A stretch of DNA of 64,000 nt from Adiantum capillus-veneris (GCA_014529385.2 CM043953.1:76601872-76665871), one strand, 5' to 3'; counted from the stretch's first letter, positions 11,760 to 23,228 are shown. Made by a program: numbers and translations. The notes: generated by a model not told the origin, from the sequence alone.

Positions 11760-13073
11760 TTAGTCAGACGTCTCATCGCGTCCAAGCGGCGTATCTGTCG
11801 GATTCTGCAAAAAAAGACAATAAGACAGCTTTCAGTAAGTATAAACATATAACGACATTTATAAAACAATACAAAAAATAAAAAAGAGTAAACCCTAATA
11901 CTAACCATGCCGCCGCGAGAACTGAGAATGTCCATCAGAGCGTTTAAGCCCTTCCTGCCTGCGTACTCGCGCTCGTACGGTGTGGGATCACGTCCTGTCA
12001 TCGACCACTGTCAAAACATACAAAGATTTCATTATGTTAGAACTAAAAAACTCATAAACCCTAAACTATCGAACATGCATAAAGAGCAATGTGAAAAGAC
12101 TTACAAAATCGGCCTCAAATGATGCCCATCCACCGCTCCCCAAGTGGTGCGAGCTCCCTGCCTCTACTCGCGCTCTGGCTGCATCCTTTTGTTGCTTCCA
12201 CTTGTCGGGATTCTCGCGCGCTGCTTTCTTCGCATTCTTCCAATCTTCTTTGGCCAGCCAATCTGGCCTATTCCACCCATTCTTGATTGCTTTTTGCACT
12301 TCGGAACGCTTGTGTTTGCAGTATTCGCGCATTCGAATCTTCATCAGGTCTTCATTGAAGCGCTGATCCCGTGTTGGAACGGGAAACTCATCATGAAGTA
12401 TGCTGATGACTCTGTTTTTTAAATCACTTGGTACTTCACTCCATTTGTTTAGTATATAGTGTCTAAATAGCTGAGAGCAAAGACCACGCATGCGCGAGAT
12501 CACCTTCTTGCCGTCATCATCCATGATGATGCCGCCGCTGATGTCGACGGAGTAAGGCAAGCCCTTTGGCCGGTGACGCGTGAACCTGGGTGTCCCGGCA
12601 GGGGTCTCTAGCGGCGTGTCGATGGGGGTACGGACGTCAGGTGTCTCCACCGGCGTCTGGGCCCCGAAGCGAGGAGTGTCGAGTGGGGTGGCTCCTGGCG
12701 GAGTAGGTAGAGGTGTGTAGCTTCTAGGAACAGTCAGCCGTGCAAAACCTGGCGTAGATGGCGATGCTGTGGCTGGTGTGGGGGCGGGCAAAGAAGGGGA
12801 GGGTAAAGAGCCTCGTCGAACACGAGGCGGTGTGGAGGCATCGGTGGCGGAATCCCCACAACAACCGCCACCGCCACCACTAGAGCGCCGGTGTCTAGAC
12901 GAGTGTGAAGCTCGTCTCGTCGACGCCGAAGCTTCGGAGCGCGCCGAATGCTCCGAAAGAGAGGGAGATGCGGATGGTGTAGGAACGCGCGATGATGCGC
13001 CAGAGCGATGACGCTCCACGTACCACTGTCTCTGCTGCGGTGACAAAGAAGAAAGAAACTCCTCATCATCCAT
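11760..13073 (-). CDS. PTTA/En-Spm TNP1-like protein of CACTA, 371 codons in 3 exons
   Basis: Exons 13073-12105, 12007-11906 and 11804-11760 join in frame at GT-AG introns (donor TTTT|GTAAG, acceptor GACAG|TGG; donor CATG|GTTAG, acceptor TGCAG|AAT). The start MDDEEFL at 13073 lies two bases after a possible acceptor AG. The N-terminal third is Ser/Arg-rich; then comes a Thr-Pro repeat (TPxxTP... DTPLETPAGTP, residues about 80-170). A C-terminal helical domain follows (ILNKWSEVPSDLKNRVI... RPDWLAKEDWKNAKK... SGGWASFEADFW), with spacing like the plant transposase family PF03004, and the tail is acidic. It probably binds the subterminal repeats. No stop or frameshift. Confidence 0.85.
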
Positions 13074-13345
13074 ACCTGCATTAAACACACGAATATTTAA
13101 ACTTAATATTGAATGAATAGAGTAGACAATGACGCAAAGACCATTAAATACAATGACGTAATGACGCATATAAATACAATGACGCAATGAATCGAGTGAT
13201 AGAAGAGGCAAGTCGAAAACTCAGAATTTTCAATCAAAAGATGTGAGCGCGAGTAGAAAAGAGCGTTATACACCATGGAAGGTACTTAGAGAGCCAGAGC
13301 TTTTACAACACGGAGCAAAATTGTTCAAATACAATATTTGTGGCT

Positions 13346-16300
13346 TTAAGAGATCTCTCTCTCATCCTCGCATAACTCAGCATAACTTCCTATATCTATA
13401 TAGAGCTCTCCGTTTAAACACATATCCTCTGTTTCATTTTGTAGCTCCTCTGCATGCACCCCATGTAGAGTAGTAGCATCTTGATGCTCGTCTGGCACCA
13501 CCGCAGCGGCTTCTGATTGAGCATCTTCTCTGATCTCCTCCATTGATGTCGTTGTGATTGGCACATGGTAGCCTTCATACGTCCTTGCACTACGAGGGGC
13601 TACGTCTATGACGTACCACCAGTTTGATGTAGACTTTGTAGGATGAAATACTACCTGCCAGAGCCACATAACTTACATGAGATCTTTCAAGCACATAACT
13701 TGTAAAAGGGGGATGTTAACTATTTACATACTTACTTGTTCACAATGCTCGGGTAGTACGAAAGTGTCTCTTAGGTCAGTCCATTTCTTAGTAGAATCCA
13801 CCTCAAGAAAACCAGACTCTCCTCTACGCACAGTAGCGTTGCGACCCTCCATGATTATCTTGAACCATTGCACGTCGAACAAGTCGACAAAAAATCCTCT
13901 GTAATCGATCCTCAAAATCTCTTGCAGCGTGCCGAAGTAAGTGAGTTCCGCCACCACAGGATCTGCATCAGAGGAACTTCGTCGACTAGACTGTTCAAAT
14001 TTTGCCATGATTCCACAATCTTGAGTAAAACGCTTTTTGTCGATTCGTTCCACCCTAAAATGTCGACCTTTACACCATGCTGCTGTGTATGACTTATACT
14101 ACAACGAACAAATATTATGAGTGGCCGTTCAAACGTTTATAAATAAAGTCACTTGCTAGTCGTACATTGCAAACTTACCTTGGTCGCGCAACCCCGAGAG
14201 TACTCCCACTCTTCTTCAGTCACTTCGTCACCGCATTGTTGTGCGCTTTTCAATTGGTTGTGCAACCATCTTAAGCTCATGAAGGTTGGTAGGCTCTCCA
14301 AAACCGCTGGATAGTGCATCGGTGGTCGTCTTCCCCGTCTCCACTCGATTCGTGCCCTTTGTCGCTCTTGCTTTGCATCCTCATATTGTGAAATCCACTT
14401 TTGCATCACTGGATTGTGAAGCATGAAAAATCGGTTGATTTTAGCCTCTAGATCTTCCGTCATCTTCTTCTCAACACCGAGATTGCACATGACAATCCCA
14501 GATATGCGCTCATCATCTATGGTTCGCCATAGCGTGTCCCGGGATTTATCAAATCCGTCTAGCCACTCTCCAATGTACACTAGGGACTCTGATACCAACC
14601 AACCTTCTGCCATGCTACCCTCTGGACGTGCCTTTTGACGCACATATCCCTTAAGCGTTTTCATGAAACGCTCTAAGAAGAACATCCATCTGGAATGAAC
14701 TGTGCCAGCTATTTCCACCTCATCAACTATGTGAACAAGAAGATGCACCTGAATGGTTAGCATTGTAGTAGGAAAATGTTTCTCAAACATGCACACAAGC
14801 TCCGCAGCATTTAGTTTGGCGAATGGTATGGAGTCTACATTGATCTCCTTTTGTGAGATCCATTGCACCAGCTTTGCAAGTTTGTAGATTGTGTTACGGA
14901 TGTCGAGAGACAAACATCCCTCAATGGAAATCGGTAAAATAAACTGTAAAGTATGTGCAGCAATGATATTAAAGTCCACATTTTATGCAATGATATTAAA
15001 GTCCACTATGAACGTACCTGACACATTTTATGCCAATCGTGTGACTTCAAACCGGTAAGCTTTCCTTCTTTAGTAAAACACATTCGGAGCGAGTGCATTA
15101 CGCCAGTGGGGGTCCGCAAAGATCGAATGGCCTCTTTTACTTTGCGTTCTTGGGCTCCTGTGAAAATCCATGGTGCTTTAGGCAGTTTTATCGATCCATC
15201 AGACGCTGTTTGCGGCCAATATTGCTCCATACGATCCACATTTCTAAGGTCAACTCTGGCTCCCAAAGTATCTTTCTTGCCGGTCAAATGGTCCCATAGT
15301 AGATTACCCACATTCTTGAATATGTGCATTGGATCGAGCAAGTGATTGATCAGGAGTCGGGGCCAGTATGGTAACTCGTACCATAGAGATAGTCTCTTCA
15401 TCCCTGGAGGCAATCCGTCATCGCACATCTCCTTCTGCTCTAACCATGCTTGTGCAGACATCCTTGGTGGCTCTCTTCCCAAAAAGCCGTCGCGTAACAC
15501 ATGATTCTCTGGAAGATACGTTTGATGACCTTCGTAGATTTGCTTCTTCAGTGAGGGTGCCCTACGTGCATTCAGTCTAGGTCCACATGTGACACATGCT
15601 CTATATCCGCTTGTTTGAAGCCCTGCATGTATACACATGATAATAGATCAACTATGGGAAAAAACAATATTTACAGTGTCTGAGTGAGGAGTGTCAATAG
15701 ATCACCTGAGCATTCTGTTAGCCCGGGATAGTCATGCATGGTCCACATTAGAATGCCTCTGATCAAAGCATTCCTTCGTCCTGTGTGTCGGCTCATATCC
15801 ACCACCTCTATGCCAATCCACAATTGTTGTAGCTCTTCCAATAGTGGACGAAGATACACATCCATATTCCCCACTTTATATCGCCCTGGCACAATCAAGC
15901 TTAGCCATAGGTGCCCCTTCTTCGTAGTCAACCACGGGGGAATGTTGTAGTTGACGATGACAATGGGCCATACACTATAAGATGTTGATCTTTGACCAAA
16001 TGGATTTACGCCATCCATAGCCAGGCCTAAGCGCAAATTTCGAGCTTCCCTGGCAAAATCCGACCATGTTCCATCTATATGTTTCCAGGCTGCGCAATCT
16101 GCAGGAATTCGTAGCACACCATCCGAAGATTTATTCTCCTCATGCCATGATGCTAGGGCGGCCATGGACTTACATTCGAAGAAATGCTTGATGCGAGGAA
16201 GCAAAGGAAAATGTCGCAAAACCTTTTGTGGAATTTTTGTCCCGTGGAGATCTACTCGATATCTTTCGGAATCACATTTCGGACACTTCTCCATGTCTGT

Positions 16301-17074
16301 GTATTCCCCTCTGAAAAGAATGCAGTCATTAGGACAAGCGTGGATAGAATTGTAATCCATCCCCAAGTTTCGCAAAATCTTTCTTGCTTCATCTCGGGAA
16401 TCTGGCATCACATTGTCAGCTGGTAGTATGTGCTCTTTCAGCAATCTACACAACATAAAAATATGATACAGTCGTGTAAAAATCTATCAGATCATTATAC
16501 ATTTAGAGTTCTATTAAAGTAAACTAACTGTAATAGATCACCTGAAAAGCGTTGTGACGCTAGTGTCACTCCATCCAAACTTTGCCTGCATGTTGAGAAG
16601 AACCAGGAGTGCTTTCAATCTAGACATACGTGCTCCATTATACAATGACGTATCGGCTTCACTTTTCATATCATCATAGATAAGCCTTTCTGAATCCATG
16701 ATCGTCTCGATCATTTCATCAATCTCGGGCTCAAACATTGCCTCGTTGGGAATGTGCTCTGCATGATCATCCCCCGAGCTGTCAGAGGCTACATCTTGTG
16801 GCCTCACATATGCTGCTTGACCAAAGCGCCTGCGAACACGTCTATTGGGTTGCAAGATTGCTGCTTGTTGGCCAGCGTCAGAGTCCGACGAGTTATAATT
16901 GGCAACAACTCGATCTATAATAGATGGATCGAACTCGCCAAATTCGCGAACGTGCTGCAAAGAAACACGTCTTGTCCGTCGCACAGCATGCTTGCATTGA
17001 TTACAAGGACATAAGACCCTCGTTGAGAGATAGGTGTTTCGGTTGGACGGTCCCACATCCTCGTCGCTACTCAT
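13346..17074 (-). CDS. TNP2-like CACTA transposase, about 1,104 codons in 6 exons
   Basis: Exons 17074-16542, 16445-15706, 15622-15018, 14943-14179, 14098-13736 and 13654-13346 join in phase at five short GT-AG introns (74-96 bp), giving one open frame. The N-terminal segment has a Cys/His cluster (CPCNQCKHAVRR) like the transposase-associated domain. Exons 2-3 hold the Transposase_21 (TNP2) core: ACPNDCILFRGEY, a CPKC knuckle, LAMDGVNPFG with a likely first catalytic Asp, and HLLDPMHIFKNV with a likely second. Exon 4 is DUF4218-like (FFLERFMKTLKGYVR, candidate catalytic Glu); exons 5-6 are DUF4216-like (FGTLQEILRIDYRG, NWWYVIDVA). It should catalyse cut-and-paste transposition in the nucleus. 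No disabling change seen. Confidence 0.93.
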
Positions 17075-18331
17075 AATGAGGATAAAAAACTTATAACCTG
17101 GACAAAAAATTTAATATTCTATTGGCATTCTTCGTCTTATCTCTCTCTCTCTCTCTCTCTCTCTTTACCTCACATTCTCTAGTCATGTCCAATCCCCGCA
17201 CACCTCGATCTAGAGGTGCACGGAGATCAGAACCACCGGGTTATAATCTCGTCTTTATTGGTCAATACCTATATTTGTGGGTACAAGAAATCTACACACC
17301 CACGTCTACATGATACTGCATGTAGTGGACAAAATCCCTTTGCCTCTTCTCTAGCTGTAGCACTTCACTTCATCTTAACATCTTTTCACAGTAGATCTTT
17401 TCACTGTTCGTCTAACTCTAAACCCTAAACCGTAAGTAATTCTTGCGTGGACTCGATCTAACGTAAATAAGCGTAAATCTAAATAAACGTAAATCTAACT
17501 AAAAATAAAGCTAAATCTAATTTAACGTAAGTCTAATGACTAGAGGTTGTCTAGATGGTCATTGTGTCGGGGATGTAGTGACTCTTGCCGCCCTGAAGAT
17601 CCACCTTCTTCCCTATCTTCTGAAGACATTTCACCAGTACTTTTGGATCGACGGAGCCCACCATGAGTGAAGGCAGCAATAGCCTATATTCTGTTGAGGG
17701 CTTTCTTCACCCGCTTCATGCAGGCATCGTAGTCTATGGAGACCTAAATCTAATCTAATATAACGTAAATCTAAATCTAACTTAAATAAACGTAAATCTA
17801 GTTAAAAATAAACCTAAATCTAATTTAATGTAAGTCTACATATAACCTAATCTTTAACGTCTTTTAAGATAGTTTCATACGACGTTATAACTCTCTTCTT
17901 CTTGTGTGTGTGCGCGTGTGTGGATGTGTGTGCCAATAAAAAGAGATAAATGGTATAACCTTTCTATCACCCATGCCAAGTATGATAGATTGATTATGCC
18001 ATTTCCCTCTTGAATAATAGGTCTTCAGTTCAACTCCTCGTCGGCTAGATCTCTAGGTCTTTTAATTTTAATTAGTTTCCTACGACGTTAAATTAGTTTC
18101 TCTCTCTTTCTCTCTCAATGTGTGTACGTTTTTTTGGATCGTATGCATGTTTTCTCTCTCTTTTCCTCTCTCAATGTGTGCGTTTTTTGTTTATGCATGT
18201 TCTCTCTCTCTTTTCCTCTCTCAATGCGTGCGTTTTTTGTTTATGCATGCTCTCTCTCTCTTTTTCTCTCTCAATGTGTATGTGCATTCTTTGTTTATGT
18301 ATGTGTGTGTGCGTTTTTGTTTTTGTTTGTA

Positions 18332-18366
<35 letters not shown>

Positions 18367-18473
18367 AAAAACACTATGTGTGTGTGTGAGAGAGAGAGAG
18401 AGGGAGAGAGAAAGAGGGGAAGGGAACATGAGAATGAGGAGAGGGAAGGAGCATACCTGGTTCTCCTTCCTCT

Positions 18474-18515
<42 letters not shown>

Positions 18516-18517
18516 AG

Positions 18518-18563
<46 letters not shown>

Positions 18564-18650
18564 GGGAGAGCGTTACCTGCTCCTTGCTTGAGGGCGCCGA
18601 AAAACTCAGATCTGAGATCTGAGTTTTTGGGCGCACTCGGTTATTTTTTT
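17075..18650. other. CACTA 5' non-coding region with microsatellites
   Basis: Upstream of the transposase start on the minus strand. It contains a TC tract at 17139-17164, AT-rich repeats of CGTAAATCTAA around 17450-17540 and 17755-17830, three tandem units of 'ctctctcaatgtgtgcgttttttgt' type around 18110-18260, a GT tract at 18478-18514 and a GA tract at 18522-18560. The promoter of both genes is expected here; no clear TATA box was chosen. Open frames here are microsatellite artefacts. Confidence 0.6.
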
Positions 18651-18654
18651 ACCC

Positions 18655-18787
18655 CAGCCGGCGTTGCTATGAGCATCGCTATAAGCGTCGCTATGAGCGT
18701 CGCAAATTTCTTTGTAAATTTGCGACGCTCATAGCGACGCCGGGAAAAATTTTTTTGAGCGTCGCTGTGTGAGCGTCGCTAATATGA
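18655..18787. repeat. Right subterminal repeat array with stem-loop
   Basis: About nine copies of GCGTCGCTAT-like motifs. 18685-18709 and 18716-18740 form a perfect 25-bp stem with a 6-base loop. It mirrors the left array at 11215-11395. Confidence 0.88.
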
Positions 18788-18789
18788 AG

Positions 18790-18803
18790 AACCTCTTGTA
18801 GTG
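18790..18803 (-). repeat. Right terminal inverted repeat of CACTA
   Basis: Reads CACTACAAGAGGTT on the minus strand, identical to the left terminus; followed by the AGT duplication at 18804-18806. Confidence 0.95.
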
Positions 18804-20381
18804 AGTGCTTATGACTCAGCTTAGAAGATTAGGCTCGGTTTAGGCGATAGAAACTCGATTAGGCTTAGCTTATGGTGATAGATTAGATTAAGAGAGGTTT
18901 AAAAAAATTAAGCTTGACGGTTAACTCCGCTTTTGATAGCTTAAGAGCTTTGGATTATGGCTTATGAAGGGGTTTAAGCTTACGAGGATTAACCAAGTTG
19001 AAGATTCGGAGGAGAAGCTTAAGGAGTGTTAGAGCTCGAAGGCATGAGGAGCTTAAGACTTTTCTTAAGCGAGCTTAAGGGATGGAGCTTAAGAATATGT
19101 ATTAAGAGCTTAAGAGCTTTCAGCTTGAGGAGGGATCTTCCGAGCCCAAGGAGAGGAGAGAACTCACGATGATATCTTGAATAAGACGTTTCTTCCCTTT
19201 TTATAGTTGCATGGGACTCCCCTTTTGCTAAAAAAGGCGAGGCACCCATTAGCGATGTCGCTAATGGGTCCTCCCCCTTGTGACGTGGCAAGACCAAGTC
19301 GACCTGCACCGTTTGCGGCGGGACCGGTGCCGAAAAGATGCGCGACCTCCCTCTTGTCCTTTCCCGTTTTCGCGACAACCCCGTCCCAGCGCCATAGCGC
19401 GCGCGATGAGCCCTGTTTTCTCTCTACGCAGCTCGCTGTCGCCTTTGCTACGCCGTGGCCTTCTTTATTTTGCTTGCCTTTACACCCTTTGATAGTTAGG
19501 GTGGCCCTTGGCCATAGTTTAGTGGGCGGCCGATTTTATGTGCCCTTGGGCAACAATTGAGGAGGCCTTTGGGCGGGTCCCTTGGGCGGCCGACCTTCAT
19601 AAGGGCGCCACATTAGGCAAACAACTTAACCAAGGCACCTTCAAGTCGAAATTCTCAATTCAATACACTCCATCATACGTCATTTTGGATGATGAGCTCA
19701 TCAAGAGTTTTTTGTGCTTTCATAACGGCACCACATTTGGCATACATATCGGCTAAGGCATTGTCAAGCACAGCATTTCATATACATTCCGGCCAAGGCA
19801 GTGTTTTCCTTTCCCCGCAATCATTTCATTCCAAAAAAGAACATTTTGAACATGACATTTCTGTTCATGCACTTCGACCGAGCCGACCAGACTAGTACGG
19901 AACCGGCCCCCCGGTAAATCTTAAACAGTCAATAATTTGGCAACCGTAAACCCGATCTCCGGTCTGAAAAGACCGACATGCTCCACAAAGTGAGCACTTC
20001 AGCTTGATGCATTCATTTTATTTTTATCGCCTCAGCTGCTATTGCCCAATCCGACACAGATCTACAATCGACTTGAACTTTAAACTGCCATAACTTCTTC
20101 ATCGTAGCTCCAATCGACGAGCCATAAAGACAGGCCGGTAGAGCACATTGAGCACTGCATTTTTAGGGCACAATACCCATCTGTGTTCACTTCAAGCATA
20201 AAAATTTTTATCATCATTAAGGCATGTTTTGGCCCTTTCAGCCGCATTTGACATACATTCAGTATTGAACTCAACCTGCAGCTATCCCTTAATCACTGTT
20301 CATTAAACATATAAGATTCAAGCAAACTTAATGTGCATTTTTTTGGCATCTTTCTTTGCATGGGAGCGGAGCTACACGACA
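18804..20381 (-). repeat. 3' LTR of element G, proximal fragment
   Basis: Non-coding. On the minus strand the LTR begins TGTCGTGTAGCTCC at 20381 directly after a purine tract. It contains a TATA box at 19206-19195 and then a GCTTAAG-rich segment that resumes beyond the CACTA insertion at 11182. The inferred full LTR is about 1.9 kb. Confidence 0.7.
19195..19206 (-). promoter_or_regulatory. LTR TATA box of element G
   Basis: Minus-strand CTATAAAAAGGG, a strong plant-type TATA box, located inside the inferred LTR and oriented with the element's coding strand. This supports calling the flanking segment an LTR. Confidence 0.7.
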
Positions 20382-20397
20382 TTCACCCCCTCTGAAC
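20382..20397 (-). other. Polypurine tract of element G
   Basis: Minus strand GTTCAGAGGGGGTGAA immediately before the LTR start TGTCGTGTAG and 32 bases after the integrase stop. Confidence 0.7.
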
Positions 20398-20428
20398 CTG
20401 CACAGCCTCCGGTCTGTGCCAATTGCAC

Positions 20429-20719
20429 TTAATCAACTTCATTAAAATCATCATCAGACATATCATCTGACGCATACATAACATGATCCTCTGGAGGCAG
20501 ATCTGAATGAGAATCTTCAAGAACAATCTTGCCTTCTCGCTTCTTGAACAGCTTGATCCTTTTTCCTGCAATAGCCACTTTAAGCATAATACCATCTAGT
20601 TCACACAATTGATATGTCGCATTATCAAAAAAATGTTGCACCACATATGGTCCAAACCACCGTTTCACCATTTTCCACATAGCAGAGTATTGGTTCTCCA
20701 AGCTACTGTCATAGACAAG
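20429..20719 (-). pseudogene. Integrase C-terminus of element G
   Basis: Continues the integrase from 25228 across the copia insertion: when H and one copy of its ACAAG duplication are ignored, the codons on both sides are in the same frame (DWVLV then YDSSLENQ). It encodes the C-terminal SH3-like fold typical of Ty3 integrases (VKRWFGPYVV, ATYQLCELDG, RIKLFKKREGK) and ends in an acidic tail with a stop at 20429. Confidence 0.85.
20715..20719. repeat. Target-site duplication ACAAG, left copy
   Basis: Identical to 25223-25227 at the other end of element H; 5 bp is the usual size for copia insertions. Confidence 0.92.
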
Positions 20720-20952
20720 TGTGAGTGCACGGATGCGGTGCGTATGCGGAGAGTGCGAAGGGGAGAGAGAGAGAGAGTACACAGGATGTGGGTGGAGCTC
20801 CCAAATCTCACTGTGTGAGCATCATGTGAGAATGTAAGTGAGAGCTCCTTATTCTTTGTATGTATAAAGAATAAGGAGATAAATGTGGGCAGCCGGACAC
20901 TGGCCGACAGACACGGGCAAAGCACGGCGAGGCACACCGCCTTTACCTAACA
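20720..20952 (-). repeat. Terminal 3' LTR of element H
   Basis: 233 bp, nearly identical to 24988-25222, beginning TGTTAGGTAAAGG on the minus strand and ending CACTCACA. It directly abuts the ACAAG duplication. Confidence 0.92.
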
Positions 20953-20986
20953 TTCTCCCACTTATCGGCAGCCTTTAGTGGGAGAA

Positions 20987-21176
20987 TGTTAGGTAAAGGC
21001 GGTGTGCCTCACCGTGCTTTGCTCGTGTCTGTCGGCCAGTGTCCGGCTGCCCACATTTATCTCCTTATTCTTTATACATACAAAGAATAAGGAGCTCTCA
21101 CTCACATTCTCACATGATTCTCACACAGTGAGATTTGGGAGCTCCACCCACATCCTGTGTACTCTCTCTCTCTCTC
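20987..21176 (+). repeat. Inverted extra LTR copy in element H
   Basis: Plus-strand copy of the same LTR starting TGTTAGGTAAAGGCGG. With 20720-20952 it forms an inverted repeat of about 190 bp separated by 34 bp, itself nearly palindromic (TTCTCCCACTTATC...GTGGGAGAA). Its last part is missing, and it meets the next LTR end-to-end at 21179. Confidence 0.9.
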
Positions 21177-21178
21177 AT

Positions 21179-21420
21179 TGTGAGTGCGCGGATGTGGTGC
21201 GTGTGCGGAGAGTGAGAAGGAGAGAGAGGGAGACAGAGAGCAGGACACAGGATGTGGGTGGAGCTCCCAAATCTCACTATATGAGTACCATATGAGAATG
21301 TGAGTGAGAGCTCCTTATTCTTTGTATGTATAAAGAATAAAGAAAAATAAATGTGGGTAGTCGGACACTGGTCGATGAACACGGGCAAAGCACGGTGAGG
21401 CACACCGCCTTTACCTAACA
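21179..21420 (-). repeat. Internal 3' LTR copy in element H
   Basis: 242 bp, minus orientation, preceded (21421 upward) by the purine-rich CCTTTAGTGGGATAA that serves as polypurine tract. This looks like the original 3' LTR next to the internal region. Confidence 0.88.
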
Positions 21421-21504
21421 TTATCCCACTAAAGGCTGTGTGCCGATAAGTGGCGAAAAGACTAGCCTACAACTAGTATAACAAGAGGTGAGAGAAGACG
21501 GCTC

Positions 21505-22743
21505 TCAACCTATGCCCACTGGCTCACTCTGTAACCGCTCTAGTGTAGATGCAACATGCATACCACTACAGCTAGAGCTACGATGACACTCCTGATGCAG
21601 GTATCGAGTGACAACCTGCATGGCTCCACAATGCACAATGCCAGTGTCAGTCATCGCACGAGTGACAACTCCCACTGCAAATGCACCAACCGCATAAGCA
21701 AGATCAGATCTCAAGACCAAAAGGTCAGACATGAGAGACCTGAAAGCCGACGAAACATGCACTATGTGTGCCAACCTATCCCTGTCAGCAACCTCAGTGC
21801 CATATGCATCCTCATCACGAACCACCTGACTATGCATCACCATGTCAGCATCCTCTATCAAAGGCATATCCGCTGAGAATGACTGCAAAACCAAAAAATC
21901 AGCACCACTGCAATCACACACAGCTATCTGAAGGACACTGTTGCCCTCAAACATATCAGATGCATCATAGAATAATGCATCGATCTCTAGCTCAATCGAT
22001 GTCATCTCAACTGATGACTGGCAAAGCTGTGCATCCCCAGAGATACCACTGTCTGCGTGAACATCACCACAAGACAGATGCACAACCTGCTGTGTCTCAC
22101 AAGAGCCTGCCTGCTCTAATTGCCTAACCTCAGTAGGCACACACACAACTTTCTCACTGCTCTGCTGACACAAAGGCAAGGCAGCATGCAACCCACTAGC
22201 AAAGGAAACCCGTCTCTGCTCTCTACATGGCTGCAACAATGTCACAAAGATAGTTCCATCGCTCACGTGACTAACATACATCGGATATGTGATATCAACA
22301 CTAGAACCTTTAGCTAAAACAAGTTGTCCACGATGCAAACTAAAACCGTGCTCATCTAGCACAACATGGCATCCACTGTCTCTCAACTGACTCACGGAGA
22401 CCAAACTCCGAGTCAAACTCGGCACATGGCGAACATGCCTCGGCACTAGCATTGCTCCACTCGGCAATGACATCCGAACATCTCCTGCACCAACAATGTC
22501 ATGGACTGAACCATCAGTCAAGTGCACATGTCCAAGAAAACCGCTAGCATAAGAGCAAAAGTACTCGCGTCTCAGCGAGACGTGAAATGAAGCATCAGTA
22601 TCTAGCATCCACTGCAAAGGTAATGTGGCATAGCATGACATGAGAACCTCAGGAGTAAACATGGAAGCAAGAACGACCTCACTATCGTGTGTAGACTCAT
22701 ACACAACATCTGCCTCCGATGTAGTCAAAGCTGAAGCATCCAA
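21505..22743 (-). pseudogene. Copia protease fused to RT/RNase H tail, integrase and RT deleted
   Basis: A 412-codon open frame. Residues about 35-165 are a copia protease/gag-pre-integrase segment: LDTDASFHVS stands where the family has LD(S/T)GASxH, so the catalytic Asp is kept but the glycine is Asp. Then come VHLTDGSVH, VPSLTRSLVSVSQL and DEHGFSLHRG. From about residue 320 the sequence becomes the end of the copia RT/RNase H region (FRSLMSDLLVLRSDLAYAVG, VTRYLHQE). Integrase and the RT catalytic motif are absent although the frame stays open. This would be a non-autonomous derivative. Confidence 0.82.
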
Positions 22744-23228
22744 CCTGTACTGACGTTTGCGCTATCGCATCCTGCGAAAACAACGCCTCTGAATGTGTCC
22801 TGTGTGTCCACAATGCCAACAAGTGTGCAGCCTCCGTCTCTGAGACCTACATCTTGCTCTAGGCGCATCTCTAGTTGTGAGGTGCCATATCTCTGACACA
22901 ACAACTCCCATAAATCGCTAGTTGTACGTGCATGCATAACTATGCAATAGACTGACCCTACTAGGCTCAACATAATCGTCGACCGCGCTAGTGCGTCCAA
23001 GTCCTCCCACACATTGTCAGACATGGACTTTGGCCTTGCATCCTTGCCCTGCAGTGGCAATGCCTGGCCCAAACAAGTCAATGCATCAAGCATATGCGAG
23101 CTCCACCATGTGAAATTTGACCCATCAAATCTCGTAACAAAGAGCTCAAACTTTGACGTGCATACTGCCATGTCTGGCAACCTGTACAACCAAAGAGCAG
23201 TAAAACCAATCCAAAAAACTGTCGGCAA
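22725..23228 (-). pseudogene. Copia gag of element H
   Basis: Encodes the typical copia gag (UBN2-like) sequence: FELFVTRFDGSNFTWWSSHM near residue 30, then ALARSTIMLSLVGSVY and TTSDLWELLCQRYG. The next frame (22870-22744) encodes a HCWHCGHTGHIQRRC zinc knuckle followed by a stop before the protease frame, so gag and protease are separated by a frameshift. Gag packages element RNA in cytoplasmic particles. Confidence 0.82.

Larger units (their letters stand above)
11183..18803 (-). mobile_element. CACTA (En/Spm) DNA transposon, apparently complete
   Basis: 7,621 bp bounded by terminal inverted repeats starting CACTACAAGAGGTT (11183 on plus; 18803 on minus) and flanked by a 3-bp duplication AGT. 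It carries two spliced minus-strand genes, a TNP2-like transposase (17074-13346) and a PTTA/TNP1-like partner (13073-11760), both open through GT-AG introns. Both ends carry dense subterminal arrays of GCGTCGCTAT in both orientations. Intact ends, target duplication and intact genes make this a candidate autonomous element. It sits in the LTR of element G. Confidence 0.95.

Noticed and set aside
18118-18636. Open frames of 110-166 codons upstream of the CACTA transposase
   Set aside because: They cover GT, GA and CT microsatellites; the same bases are open in several frames.
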